Source: Mycolicibacterium austroafricanum (lineage in GTDB: Bacteria > Actinomycetota > Actinomycetes > Mycobacteriales > Mycobacteriaceae). From it: a DNA stretch of 64,000 nt. This document shows positions 32,662 through 40,644 of the stretch, piece by piece (position 1 is the first letter of the stretch; every line of letters begins with the position of its first letter). The notes beneath the pieces are model-generated. The model saw only the letters and a program-made list of their open reading frames with translations. It searched no databases and was not told the origin of the DNA. The position numbers and the translations under genes are program-made. Location of the stretch: the NCBI RefSeq assembly GCF_000612725.1, contig NZ_HG964451.1, forward strand, positions 599,396-663,395, in the 5' to 3' direction.

Positions 32662-34428
32662 TCATCCGTGCAAACATTGCTGCGCATTAGATTGGCGCGG
32701 TTTCGCCCTTCCGTCAAGAGATAGAAGCGTGTCTGGTGCAGAAAACGGGGCGATTTCTGTCGAGACTTCGTCCGGGTCGACAGCGCAGGTGGCGAAGTCG
32801 ATGCCGAAAAGGATCTTGCCCGCGACCGTGAAGAGCCAGTCCTGGAACGTGCGCCGCTCGGTCGGGCCGGGCAGCACGTAGGCGGTCGCGGTGCCGCGGC
32901 TGGTCTCGATCTCCAGGGCGGCGCCGGGCGCACCGTAGAAGCCGGACGCCTGCGTTCCGGTGAACATGTCGTTGAGCCAGGCGGCGCTGATCTTCTCGGC
33001 GGCCTTGACGTTCTCGACCTTGGACCAGCCCGTGACGATGTTCAGCGCCGCCTGTATCAGCGGGTTGCCACCCAGCATGGTGTCCGAGTGCGAGCCGTCG
33101 GCCAGCCGCACACCGTTGAACTTGCCTGGCCGCCACTCCTCCAGCGACGTGTTGGTGGTGCCCGACATGTTCCAGTAGTAGGACTTGCCCGCCAGGTTGT
33201 AGATCGGGAAGTCGGTGGGCAGCTTGGCCAGCGCCTCCGGCGTGACGTCGCCGAACCCGACACCGTCGAGCAGCACCACGCCCGCCAGCTTGCTGAACGC
33301 GCCGTTCTGAGCCATGTATCCGGCGGTGCCCGCGGCCAGGCCGCCGCCGGCGGAGTGGCCGACGAGGGCGACCCGGCCCACCCCGTCCAGCAGTGTGCTG
33401 CTGTAACCGGCCGCCGACGCGCTCTGGGCGAGAGCGGTGTTGCCGTCGACGAACAGACCGGCGACCGCCCTGTGCATCGGCGATCCACCGACCCAGCAGC
33501 CGTCGCAGGACAGGAAGTTCGAGGTCACCGAGGTGGCGACGACGATGCTGTGGGTCGCCTCGGCGAGCCTGGCGGCGGTGTAGCTGTAGAACGCCCCGGA
33601 GGCCAGGAAGCCGTGCTGCAGGTAGATCAGGCGGGTCGGGGTGGCGCCCTCGGGGACGTACCAGTCGGCGGGGACCTCGTACCCGTCGCCGCAGTCGATG
33701 CGCAGCGACGAGCTGCGCACGGTGACCGAGCTTCCCCAGGGCAGCATCGGCGGGCCGCCCAGCACGCGGACGGCGAATGTGTAGATGTTGAAGATGACGG
33801 TGCCGATGGCGCTGAGCAGCGTCTGTCTCGGCGCGGCGGTGGCGGACTCCTCGGCGTCAGCGGCCTTCAACGACGCCAGCGGCCGGACCATCGAGGTCGA
33901 TTCGGTGGTGGCCTCGACGGCGCGTTCCGTGGCCGGGTCGTCGTCGTCAGCAGGGATCACCGTCGCCGGCTCCTCGGCGACGACGGCGTCTTCGACGGCT
34001 TCCCCGACAGCCACCGTTTCATCGACCGCTTCGTCTCCAGGGTCGGCTACGTCGTCCTCGCGCGCCGCGGGAGCCAGCGGACGGTCCCCCGATTCGTTCC
34101 CCGAGTCGTCGTCGGCGTCATCGGCTTCGGTGTCCCCGGCTTCGACGCCCTCGGCTTCCGGCCCGTCGGCTTCGTCGGATTCGACGTCCTCGGCATCGTC
34201 GGATTCGACGTCCTCGGCTTCGTCAGATTCGCCTGCGTCCTCAGCTTCGTCGGAGTGGTCGGCTTCGGGTTCGGACTGCGCCGAGGGCTCCGACGTCGAT
34301 GTCGACGTGGCGTCGCTTGTCTGCGAGTCCGTCGTCGCGGTCGCCACGCCGGCCCCGGCCAACAACGCGGCCGACATCCCGGCGGTGATCACGCCGGCCC
34401 CCACCCACACCGAAAGCCGGTCGCCCAT
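32662..34428 (-). CDS. Secreted alpha/beta hydrolase with acidic N-terminal linker (copy A)
   Basis: The protein has 588 residues. A signal-like N-terminus (GDRLSVWVGAGVITAGMSAA...) is followed by an Asp/Glu/Ser-rich low-complexity linker (about 35-175, repeats such as ESDEAEDVESDDAEDVESDE) and then an alpha/beta-hydrolase domain (about 230-588) with nucleophile elbow ALVGHSAGGGLAAG and IYLQHGFLASG near the oxyanion hole. It is clearly paralogous to the next gene at 34499-36217. The ATG at 34428 with AAGGG upstream is chosen because the paralog starts the same way. It may be a lipase or esterase; the substrate is unknown. Confidence 0.85.
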   Translation of the reverse strand: MGDRLSVWVGAGVITAGMSAALLAGAGVATATTDSQTSDATSTSTSEPSAQSEPEADHSDEAEDAGESDEAEDVESDDAEDVESDEADGPEAEGVEAGDTEADDADDDSGNESGDRPLAPAAREDDVADPGDEAVDETVAVGEAVEDAVVAEEPATVIPADDDDPATERAVEATTESTSMVRPLASLKAADAEESATAAPRQTLLSAIGTVIFNIYTFAVRVLGGPPMLPWGSSVTVRSSSLRIDCGDGYEVPADWYVPEGATPTRLIYLQHGFLASGAFYSYTAARLAEATHSIVVATSVTSNFLSCDGCWVGGSPMHRAVAGLFVDGNTALAQSASAAGYSSTLLDGVGRVALVGHSAGGGLAAGTAGYMAQNGAFSKLAGVVLLDGVGFGDVTPEALAKLPTDFPIYNLAGKSYYWNMSGTTNTSLEEWRPGKFNGVRLADGSHSDTMLGGNPLIQAALNIVTGWSKVENVKAAEKISAAWLNDMFTGTQASGFYGAPGAALEIETSRGTATAYVLPGPTERRTFQDWLFTVAGKILFGIDFATCAVDPDEVSTEIAPFSAPDTLLSLDGRAKPRQSNAQQCLHG

Positions 34429-34498
34429 CACAGACCCTTCCGTCCGAATCCGGCTGACCGTATCGCGGCGCCGAAGGCCCCGAAGCGATTTGCCCGGA

Positions 34499-36217
34499 TC
34501 ACACCAGGGCGGCCCGCCCGCGGGCCGCACCACTCTGCGGAAGCGGGTCGGCACAGGTCACCGCGGTCGGAGTCACCGGGCACACGTCGCCGGCACCGGC
34601 CGTGGCGGCGGTGAGCGCGCCGACCCGCACACTGGACGGCGGGTCGATCCACGCGCCGGTGACAAGGCCGAACGGGGACACCGACGTCCGGTACAGCCGC
34701 TCGGTGTGGGTGCCGTCGAGCATGTCGTTGATCCAGCCGGCGGTCAGGATCTCGTTGGCCTCCACATTCCACGGCGACGAGAACCCGGTCGCCATGTAGG
34801 CCATGAACTGGACGATCCCGCTGGCGCTCTGCATCGAGTCGGAGTGGTGTCCGCCCTGGACCAGTACCCCGGTGAACATGTCCGGTCTGGCCTGCTTCAG
34901 GCGTTGGCTGGCGTGTCCGTTGTTGTTCCACGAGTCCGGTGTCGCCGCGAGGTTGTAGACCGGGATGGACTGCGGGATCTTCGCCAGATCTGCACTGAGG
35001 ACGCCGATGATGCCGGCGCCGTCGAGCATCACCACCCCCGCGAGATCGTCGCCGTCCCCGTTCTCGACCATGTACCTGGCCGTGCCCACCACCAGGCCGC
35101 CGCCTGCGGAATGGCCGGCGAGCACCACCCGGGTCGGCAGTTCGCCGGTGAAACCGGCCTCCCTGGCGCTGGCGGTGAGCTCGGCGCGGTCTCCGGTGAA
35201 CAACTCCGCGACGGCGCGGTGGGTGCTGGGCAGCAGCAACGGATAGTTCTCGGTGTCCAACACGTTCCAGGTCAGCGTCGGCGCAACCACGATGCTGTGG
35301 GTCTTCTCGGCCAGGTAAGCCGCCGTCGCACTGTAGAAGGATGCGCTGGCCAGCATGCCGTGCTGGAGATAGATCAGGCCCTTGGGCGGCGTGTTGCCCG
35401 GCGGGAAGTACCAGTCGGCCGACACGACGACGCCCTCACCGACGGTGAGCGACGAGCGCTCGACACGCACCCGGCTTCCGAACGGTGCCCGGGCGGGCCC
35501 CGCCAGGAACTGCATCGTGTCGGTGTACCAGTCGTAGAAGGACGCGGCGAGGTTCTCGACGAAGTCGAAGAGGCTTGTCACGCCGGAGCCCGGCCAGGGC
35601 GAGCTCGCGGCCGCGAGCTTCATGACGGCCGCGCCGTCCGGCGCCGACAGATCGGTCTCGACGGTGTCCACGAGTGTGGACGGCGCCTCCGGTTCGGCGT
35701 CGACCGGCCCGGTCTCGGGTTCGTTGACCACTGCCGGGGTTTCGGCAGGGGGTTCCGGTTCGGGCTCCGCCGGGGCATCCTCGGGTTCGGGTGCCGCGTG
35801 CTTTCCGCCCGACGGCGGTGCGGGAGCCTCGTCGGTGGTGTCCCGATCGTTGCGGTCGGCGTCGGCGTCGGCATCGGGTTCGGGGTCTTCGTCTTCGAGG
35901 TCTTCGTCCTCGGGGTCTTCGTCCTCGGGGTCTTCGTCTTCTGGGTCTTCGTCGGGCTCCGGCTCCGGCTCCGCCTCGTCCGCCGGAGTTTCCGCGTCCG
36001 GCTCGTCGCCGGCCTGCTGGTCTGTGCCGGACTCCGCCGCGGGACCGGCCTTCGAGTCGCGACCGTCGGCGTCGTCGGATCCCGACGCCGCCTGGCTCCC
36101 CGACCCGGACGACGTTCCGTCGTCCGCGGCTGCCACACCGGCGCCGGCCAGCATTGCCGCTGACACTCCCCCCGCCAGTACGCCTGCCCCCAACCAGACT
36201 CGATAGCGGTCGCCCAT
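34499..36217 (-). CDS. Secreted alpha/beta hydrolase with acidic N-terminal linker (copy B)
   Basis: The protein has 572 residues from the ATG at 36217 (GGGAGA upstream; in-frame ATGs at 36220 and 36238 are alternatives). The order is the same as in copy A: signal (GDRYRVWLGAGVLAGGVSAA), an acidic linker with PEDEDPEDEDPEDEDLEDED, and a hydrolase domain with VVLAGHSAGGGLVVG and GLIYLQHGMLASASFYS. Linker sequences differ greatly between copies while the catalytic domains align, so the linker evolves quickly. It is the upstream gene of the pair, 70 bases before copy A, and probably co-transcribed with it. Confidence 0.85.
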   Translation of the reverse strand: MGDRYRVWLGAGVLAGGVSAAMLAGAGVAAADDGTSSGSGSQAASGSDDADGRDSKAGPAAESGTDQQAGDEPDAETPADEAEPEPEPDEDPEDEDPEDEDPEDEDLEDEDPEPDADADADRNDRDTTDEAPAPPSGGKHAAPEPEDAPAEPEPEPPAETPAVVNEPETGPVDAEPEAPSTLVDTVETDLSAPDGAAVMKLAAASSPWPGSGVTSLFDFVENLAASFYDWYTDTMQFLAGPARAPFGSRVRVERSSLTVGEGVVVSADWYFPPGNTPPKGLIYLQHGMLASASFYSATAAYLAEKTHSIVVAPTLTWNVLDTENYPLLLPSTHRAVAELFTGDRAELTASAREAGFTGELPTRVVLAGHSAGGGLVVGTARYMVENGDGDDLAGVVMLDGAGIIGVLSADLAKIPQSIPVYNLAATPDSWNNNGHASQRLKQARPDMFTGVLVQGGHHSDSMQSASGIVQFMAYMATGFSSPWNVEANEILTAGWINDMLDGTHTERLYRTSVSPFGLVTGAWIDPPSSVRVGALTAATAGAGDVCPVTPTAVTCADPLPQSGAARGRAALV

Positions 36218-36305
36218 CATTCTCCCGTGGTCAGACATCGCGGAGCACCACCGCGCCAATGGCTCCGAAAAGACTTTTGAGCGCCGACGTGCGATTCTGG
36301 CAAAC

Positions 36306-36333
36306 TGTATAGCCGGTCAGAGCAAGATTTCAA
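36306..36333 (-). promoter_or_regulatory. Predicted promoter for the hydrolase pair
   Basis: On the minus strand TTGAAA (36328-36333), a 16-base spacer and TATACA (36306-36311) form a good SigA-type promoter about 80 bases before the first hydrolase start. The surrounding 36218-36661 (444 bases) has no supported gene; it holds this promoter, an AT-rich stretch near 36340-36430 and the mkl terminator hairpin. Confidence 0.65.
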
Positions 36334-36602
36334 GCGCTGCAGCAAAAAATTTGACGGATGCGCCGATACATGGGGATTTGACTGCTCATGAGCACGTCTG
36401 TGACCACGACAAAGTAGCCATTATGGCAACCCGCCGCCCACCCGAACCCCTTGCACCAGCACAGACATGGAGAACTGGCAACGTACGTCACAGCTTTCTC
36501 AGTAGTGCTGATTCCGACCTCGCCGCACGTGCCGCCCAGGCAGGAAATGCACCCGGTCCGTCACCTTCCCGACACCGCCGGTTCACGACGTGGGCGCAGC
36601 GA

Positions 36603-36637
36603 CGCGCCCGGTCAACCCCGAAGGGCGACCGGGCGCG
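36603..36637 (-). terminator. Hairpin after mkl
   Basis: An 11-bp GC stem (36603-36613 with 36627-36637) with an inner CCC/GGG mini-stem lies 25 bases beyond the mkl stop. It has no T tract, so it would be a mycobacterial-type non-canonical terminator. Confidence 0.5.
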
Positions 36638-36661
36638 GAAAAGCTAACTCAGTGGCGGGTG

Positions 36662-37735
36662 TCAGCGCTCGCCGGAAACGGGGATGCGTCCGGTGGGGGC
36701 GTCGTCCTCGTGGCGAACTGCCGGTTCTCCCGCGAACTGGTGCGAGGGGAACTGGTGCGTGCCCTCGAGATCATCGCGGATGGCAGCCTGCGCGGCCGGT
36801 GGCAGGGTGTGCATGATCTCGCGCACCCGCGCCTGACGGCGGGCCACCGCCTGCCGCTCCGGCATCCCGGGGGTGGCCTGGATCTGCGGCGGCACGCCCT
36901 CGATCTCCTCCACACCACCGTCGTGGTGGCCGGCGTCGGCCATGGCCTGTTCCTCGGCCATCGTCGACTCGTCCTTCTCCTCGGACATGCCGATCGGGCC
37001 GAGACGACGACCGTTGAGGAACTGCTTGACCACCGGCTCATCACTGGTCAGCAGCACCTCGCGGGGCCCGAACATCACCAGCTTCTTGCGGAACAGCATG
37101 CCCATGTTGTCGGGCACGGTGCGGGCGATGTTGATGTTGTGCGTGACGATCAGGATCGTGCAGTCGATCTGCGCGTTGATGTCGATCAGCAACTGGGACA
37201 GATAGGCGGTACGGACGGGGTCCAGGCCGGAGTCGGGCTCGTCGCAGAGGATGATCTGCGGGTCGAGCACCAGGGAGCGTGCCAGACCGGCGCGCTTGCG
37301 CATACCGCCGGAGATCTCACCGGGGAACTTGGATTCGTCACCGCCGAGACCCACCAGGTCCAGCTTCTCCATGACGATCTGACGGATCTCGCTTTCCTTC
37401 TTCTTCGTGTGCTCACGAAGCGGGAACGCGGTGTTGTCGTAGAGGCTCATCGAGCCGAACAGCGCACCGTCCTGGAACATCACGCCGAACAGCGTGCGGA
37501 TCTCGTACAGCTCCTTGGCCGAGCACTCGATGATGTTGGTGCCGTCGACGATGATCTTGCCGCGCTCGGGACGCAGCAGACCGATCAGGGACTTCAGGAA
37601 CACCGACTTACCGGTACCGGACGGGCCGAGCAGAACGCTGACCTCACCTGCGGGAAGGTCGAAGGTGACGTCCTCCCAGATTCGCTGGGCCCCGAAGGAC
37701 TTGGTCAGTCCCTCAATCTGAATGCCAATGCCCAC
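36662..37735 (-). CDS. mkl: Mce-transporter ATPase Mkl/MceG
   Basis: This 357-residue ABC ATPase energises the Mce lipid importers. Walker A GPSGTGKS is at 37-44, the signature ISGGMRKRAGLARSL and Walker B IILCDEPDSGLDP follow, with an H-loop in IVTHNINIART. The extended C-terminus (about 250-357, GPIGMSEEKDESTMAEEQA...) is the mycobacterial type. I use the GTG at 37735 with GGAAGGG upstream, since the M. tuberculosis protein has the matching GVSIEVNGLTKSFG start. The mce operons it serves are elsewhere. Confidence 0.95.
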   Translation of the reverse strand: MGIGIQIEGLTKSFGAQRIWEDVTFDLPAGEVSVLLGPSGTGKSVFLKSLIGLLRPERGKIIVDGTNIIECSAKELYEIRTLFGVMFQDGALFGSMSLYDNTAFPLREHTKKKESEIRQIVMEKLDLVGLGGDESKFPGEISGGMRKRAGLARSLVLDPQIILCDEPDSGLDPVRTAYLSQLLIDINAQIDCTILIVTHNINIARTVPDNMGMLFRKKLVMFGPREVLLTSDEPVVKQFLNGRRLGPIGMSEEKDESTMAEEQAMADAGHHDGGVEEIEGVPPQIQATPGMPERQAVARRQARVREIMHTLPPAAQAAIRDDLEGTHQFPSHQFAGEPAVRHEDDAPTGRIPVSGER

Positions 37736-37843
37736 GCGAATCCCTTCCACCAAAATCCAGCATCTCGCCACAGGTACCCCGTCTGTGGCTTGAGTCACTG
37801 TAACCTACCCGCTCACGCCACAACACTCGGTCCGTCAAACGAC

Positions 37844-37878
37844 TGTGGGGCCGGCCTGTTTGCCAGGCCGGCCCCACA
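37844..37878 (-). terminator. Terminator after rplL
   Basis: A perfect 15-bp stem (37844-37858 with 37864-37878) with a five-base loop lies 16 bases after the rplL stop codon. The T tract is weak on the minus strand. It should separate rplJL from mkl. Confidence 0.75.
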
Positions 37879-37893
37879 CTCGCGCTTGTCGAA

Positions 37894-38286
<393 letters not shown>

Positions 38287-38328
38287 GGTGTTGGTCCTTC
38301 CTAGTTACTTCTATGGGTGGTCTTGGTA

Positions 38329-38868
38329 TTAAGCAGCGGATTCTGCTGAATCCCCTGCGGCCTTCTTTTCCTGCAGAGCTGCGGCCAGGCGGGCAACCTG
38401 CGACGCGGGAGCAACGAACAGCGCGGCAGCCTGAGACTGCTTCGCCTTCATCGCACCGGCGAGCTTGGACAGCAGCACCTCGCGCGATTCCAGATCGGCG
38501 ATGCGCTCGACCTCACCGACGGTCAGCGCGCGACCGTCCATGTAGCCGCCCTTGACGATCAGGGCCTTGTTGTCCTTCGCGAATTTCTTGATCGCCTTGG
38601 CGGCGTCGACCGGCTCACCGTTGATGAACGCGATCGCGGTCGGCCCGGCGAACATGTCGTCGAGACCCTCGACACCGGCCTCGACCGCCGCGCGCTTCAC
38701 CAGGGTGTTCTTGGCGACGGTGTAGGTGGTGCTGTTGCCCAGTGACCTGCGCAGCTCGGCAAGGTTGGACACCGTAAGGCCGCGGTACTCGGTGACGACG
38801 GCGGCCGTCGCCTCCTTGAACTTTTCGGCGATTTCGGCGACCGCGGTGGCCTTGTCAGCCTTGGCCAT
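38329..38868 (-). CDS. rplJ: 50S ribosomal protein L10
   Basis: This 179-residue base of the ribosomal stalk binds 23S rRNA through its N-terminal domain ([29 protein letters not shown]) and L12 dimers through its C-terminal helix ([18 protein letters not shown]). It is the first gene of the rplJ-rplL unit and has a structured leader upstream. Confidence 0.99.
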   Translation of the reverse strand: MAKADKATAVAEIAEKFKEATAAVVTEYRGLTVSNLAELRRSLGNSTTYTVAKNTLVKRAAVEAGVEGLDDMFAGPTAIAFINGEPVDAAKAIKKFAKDNKALIVKGGYMDGRALTVGEVERIADLESREVLLSKLAGAMKAKQSQAAALFVAPASQVARLAAALQEKKAAGDSAESAA

Positions 38869-38934
38869 GCTTGCCTCCTCGTGATGGTTGGGACGTCCAC
38901 CAACCGCAGATCGCGAGGGTCCGGAAATGACGAA

Positions 38935-38960
38935 CGCCCCGACGCAGACAGGTCGGGGCG
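38935..38960 (-). promoter_or_regulatory. Hairpin in the rplJ leader (L10-leader candidate)
   Basis: A 9-bp perfect stem (38935-38943 with 38952-38960) and an eight-base loop lie 67 bases before rplJ in the untranslated leader. In many bacteria the leader binds L10-L12 to repress its own operon. Homology to the known L10 leader is inferred from position and has not been checked by a covariance model. Confidence 0.45.
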
Positions 38961-39096
38961 CACACGGAAAACACGTACTTGCCTCGTCCTCCTGCGTGGG
39001 CCGCCGGGTAATCCCGGACCTTCAACCGATTTCTCGAGTACTTGCTCTTCGCGCAAGCGCTCATCGGTGACCTACGGTCTTCGGTGGAACCGGGCA

Positions 39097-39126
39097 AGGA
39101 TAGCGCGCGATCGGCCGATCAGCCAA
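39097..39126 (-). promoter_or_regulatory. Predicted promoter of rplJL
   Basis: On the minus strand TTGGCT (39121-39126), an 18-base spacer and TATCCT (39097-39102) lie at the very end of the ROK kinase gene, giving a leader of about 220 nt that contains the hairpin at 38935-38960. Confidence 0.5.
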
Positions 39127-40039
39127 AACGCACACTGTCGTGGACCAGGGCGGCTGCACCCACCAGACCGGCGTCACCGCCGAGTTCGGCGGGCACCACC
39201 CGCAGCCCCCGCAGGAATTCCAGCCCCGCGTACATGGTCAGTGCCTGCCGCAACGGATCGAACAGCAGCGCGCCCGCCTTCGCGACACCACCGCCGACGA
39301 CGACGAGGTCGAGGTCGCACACCGCGGCCACCGACGCGATCGTCCGCGCGACGGCGTCCGCGCCACGAGCGAACGCACGCAGCGCCACCGGGTCACCGCG
39401 GCCGGCCGCCTCGGCGAGGTCCTTCGCATCGGCGTCGGGTGCTGCGGCCCAGCCGTTGTCGTGGGCCCACCGCGCCAGGTGCGGACCCGACGCGACGGTC
39501 TCGACACAGCCGCGGCCGCCGCACGTGCACGGCGCGCCGCCGGGTTCGACGACGACATGCCCGACGTGACCGGCGTTGCCGCTGCGGCCGTGATACGGCG
39601 CGCCGTCGAGCACCAGTCCGCCGCCGATACCGGTGGACACCACCATTCCCAGCAGGAACCCGGCGCCACGGCCGGCGCCGCGCCACCACTCGCCCAGCGC
39701 CATGCACAGACCGTCGCCACCGAGCCGTACCGGCAACCCGGTCAGGTCGGCGACGCGTCGCACGATCGGGAAGTGGCTCCACTCGGCGATGTTGATGGGG
39801 CTGACGGTGCCGCCGGGGACGTCGATGGGGCCGGCGGACCCGATCCCGACCGCCGAAACCGGGCCCGGAGCCGCGTCGCGCGTCTCGGCCAGCAGCGCCG
39901 CGGCGGTGTCCCAGACGGTCTCGGCGTCGCCGTCGGGGGTGGGTTGCTGAGCCCGGTGGACGAGGGTGCCGTCGGCGTCGACGAGCCCGGCGGCGATCTT
40001 GGTGCCACCGATGTCGAGCGCCAGGACGAGGTCGTTCAT
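39119..40039 (-). CDS. ROK-family sugar kinase (Rv0650-like)
   Basis: The protein has 306 residues. The ATP-binding start (LALDIGGTKIAAGLVDADG), catalytic Asp region (LGGDGLCMALGEWW), zinc motif of ROK kinases (HVVVEPGG...CTCGGRGCVE) and adenosine motif (LVVVGGGVAKAGA) are present. It probably phosphorylates a hexose such as glucose or mannose. Its ATG overlaps the previous stop by one base, and it is the third gene of an operon with the alpha-mannosidase, which makes mannose a reasonable substrate. Confidence 0.9.
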   Translation of the reverse strand: MNDLVLALDIGGTKIAAGLVDADGTLVHRAQQPTPDGDAETVWDTAAALLAETRDAAPGPVSAVGIGSAGPIDVPGGTVSPINIAEWSHFPIVRRVADLTGLPVRLGGDGLCMALGEWWRGAGRGAGFLLGMVVSTGIGGGLVLDGAPYHGRSGNAGHVGHVVVEPGGAPCTCGGRGCVETVASGPHLARWAHDNGWAAAPDADAKDLAEAAGRGDPVALRAFARGADAVARTIASVAAVCDLDLVVVGGGVAKAGALLFDPLRQALTMYAGLEFLRGLRVVPAELGGDAGLVGAAALVHDSVRFG

Positions 40040-40644
40040 CAGTGTCGATGGGTGTTGTCGGGCTGGCGGGGATCTCCGGGATGTTCGTACCCCGGCGCGA
40101 GGGTGACGAGCTCGGCACACCGCGCGTCCAGCCACCTGCGGTACTCGCGGCGGCGGGCGGCGGCCAGCAGATGCGCGGAGATCTCGGCTCGCACCTCGTC
40201 GAGGTGGGCGGGGCCCGGCGCACGCCGCCAACCGCCGACTTTGTGGCGGAAACTACTGAAGCGCAACGGGTTTCGCTCGTGGTAGTCGGCAACTGCCGCC
40301 TCGGGGACCCGGACGTCGCCGGTGACGGCGGCGAACACCGCCCTGCCGCGCCGGTCGGCCAGGGTGGCGGCCGCGACGCTTCCGACCTCCATGCGCGCGA
40401 CGGCGTCGGGGAGCAGGTCGTCTGCGAAGGGTGCGGCGTCGAGGTCGACCGGACCCTGCCACATGGCGACGACCTGTTCGGCGACGAGCACCTGGGTCAG
40501 CCAGCGGCGCAGCTGCCGGGCCTCGCCGGCGCCGGGCCTCGGCAGGGCGTCTCCGCGGACCCCCGCCCGGACGGCGCGTTCGCGGGCGTCGACGTCGGCG
40601 ACGGTGATGACGTGGGACCCGACGGTCGCCGCCACGGCACTCAC
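40039..40644 (-). CDS. SurA-N-like protein of the Rv0649 position (not a FabD)
   Basis: This 201-residue protein is translated from a GTG at 40644 that overlaps the mannosidase stop, and it ends overlapping the ROK ATG; all three genes are coupled. The pattern (TVGSHVITVADVDARERAVR, VADYHERNPLRF, HLLAAARRREYRRWL) recalls the N-terminal half of parvulin/SurA-type chaperones. M. tuberculosis Rv0649 at this position is labelled a malonyl transferase (FabD2), but no GHSxGE nucleophile motif is present here. The role is unknown; no signal peptide is visible, so a cytoplasmic partner of the mannosidase is possible. Confidence 0.7.
   Translation of the reverse strand: MSAVAATVGSHVITVADVDARERAVRAGVRGDALPRPGAGEARQLRRWLTQVLVAEQVVAMWQGPVDLDAAPFADDLLPDAVARMEVGSVAAATLADRRGRAVFAAVTGDVRVPEAAVADYHERNPLRFSSFRHKVGGWRRAPGPAHLDEVRAEISAHLLAAARRREYRRWLDARCAELVTLAPGYEHPGDPRQPDNTHRH

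Noticed and set aside
36351..36647. Plus-strand open frame of 98 codons between the hydrolase pair and mkl
   Set aside because: It has no recognisable domain, spans the mkl terminator hairpin and has composition unlike neighbouring genes.
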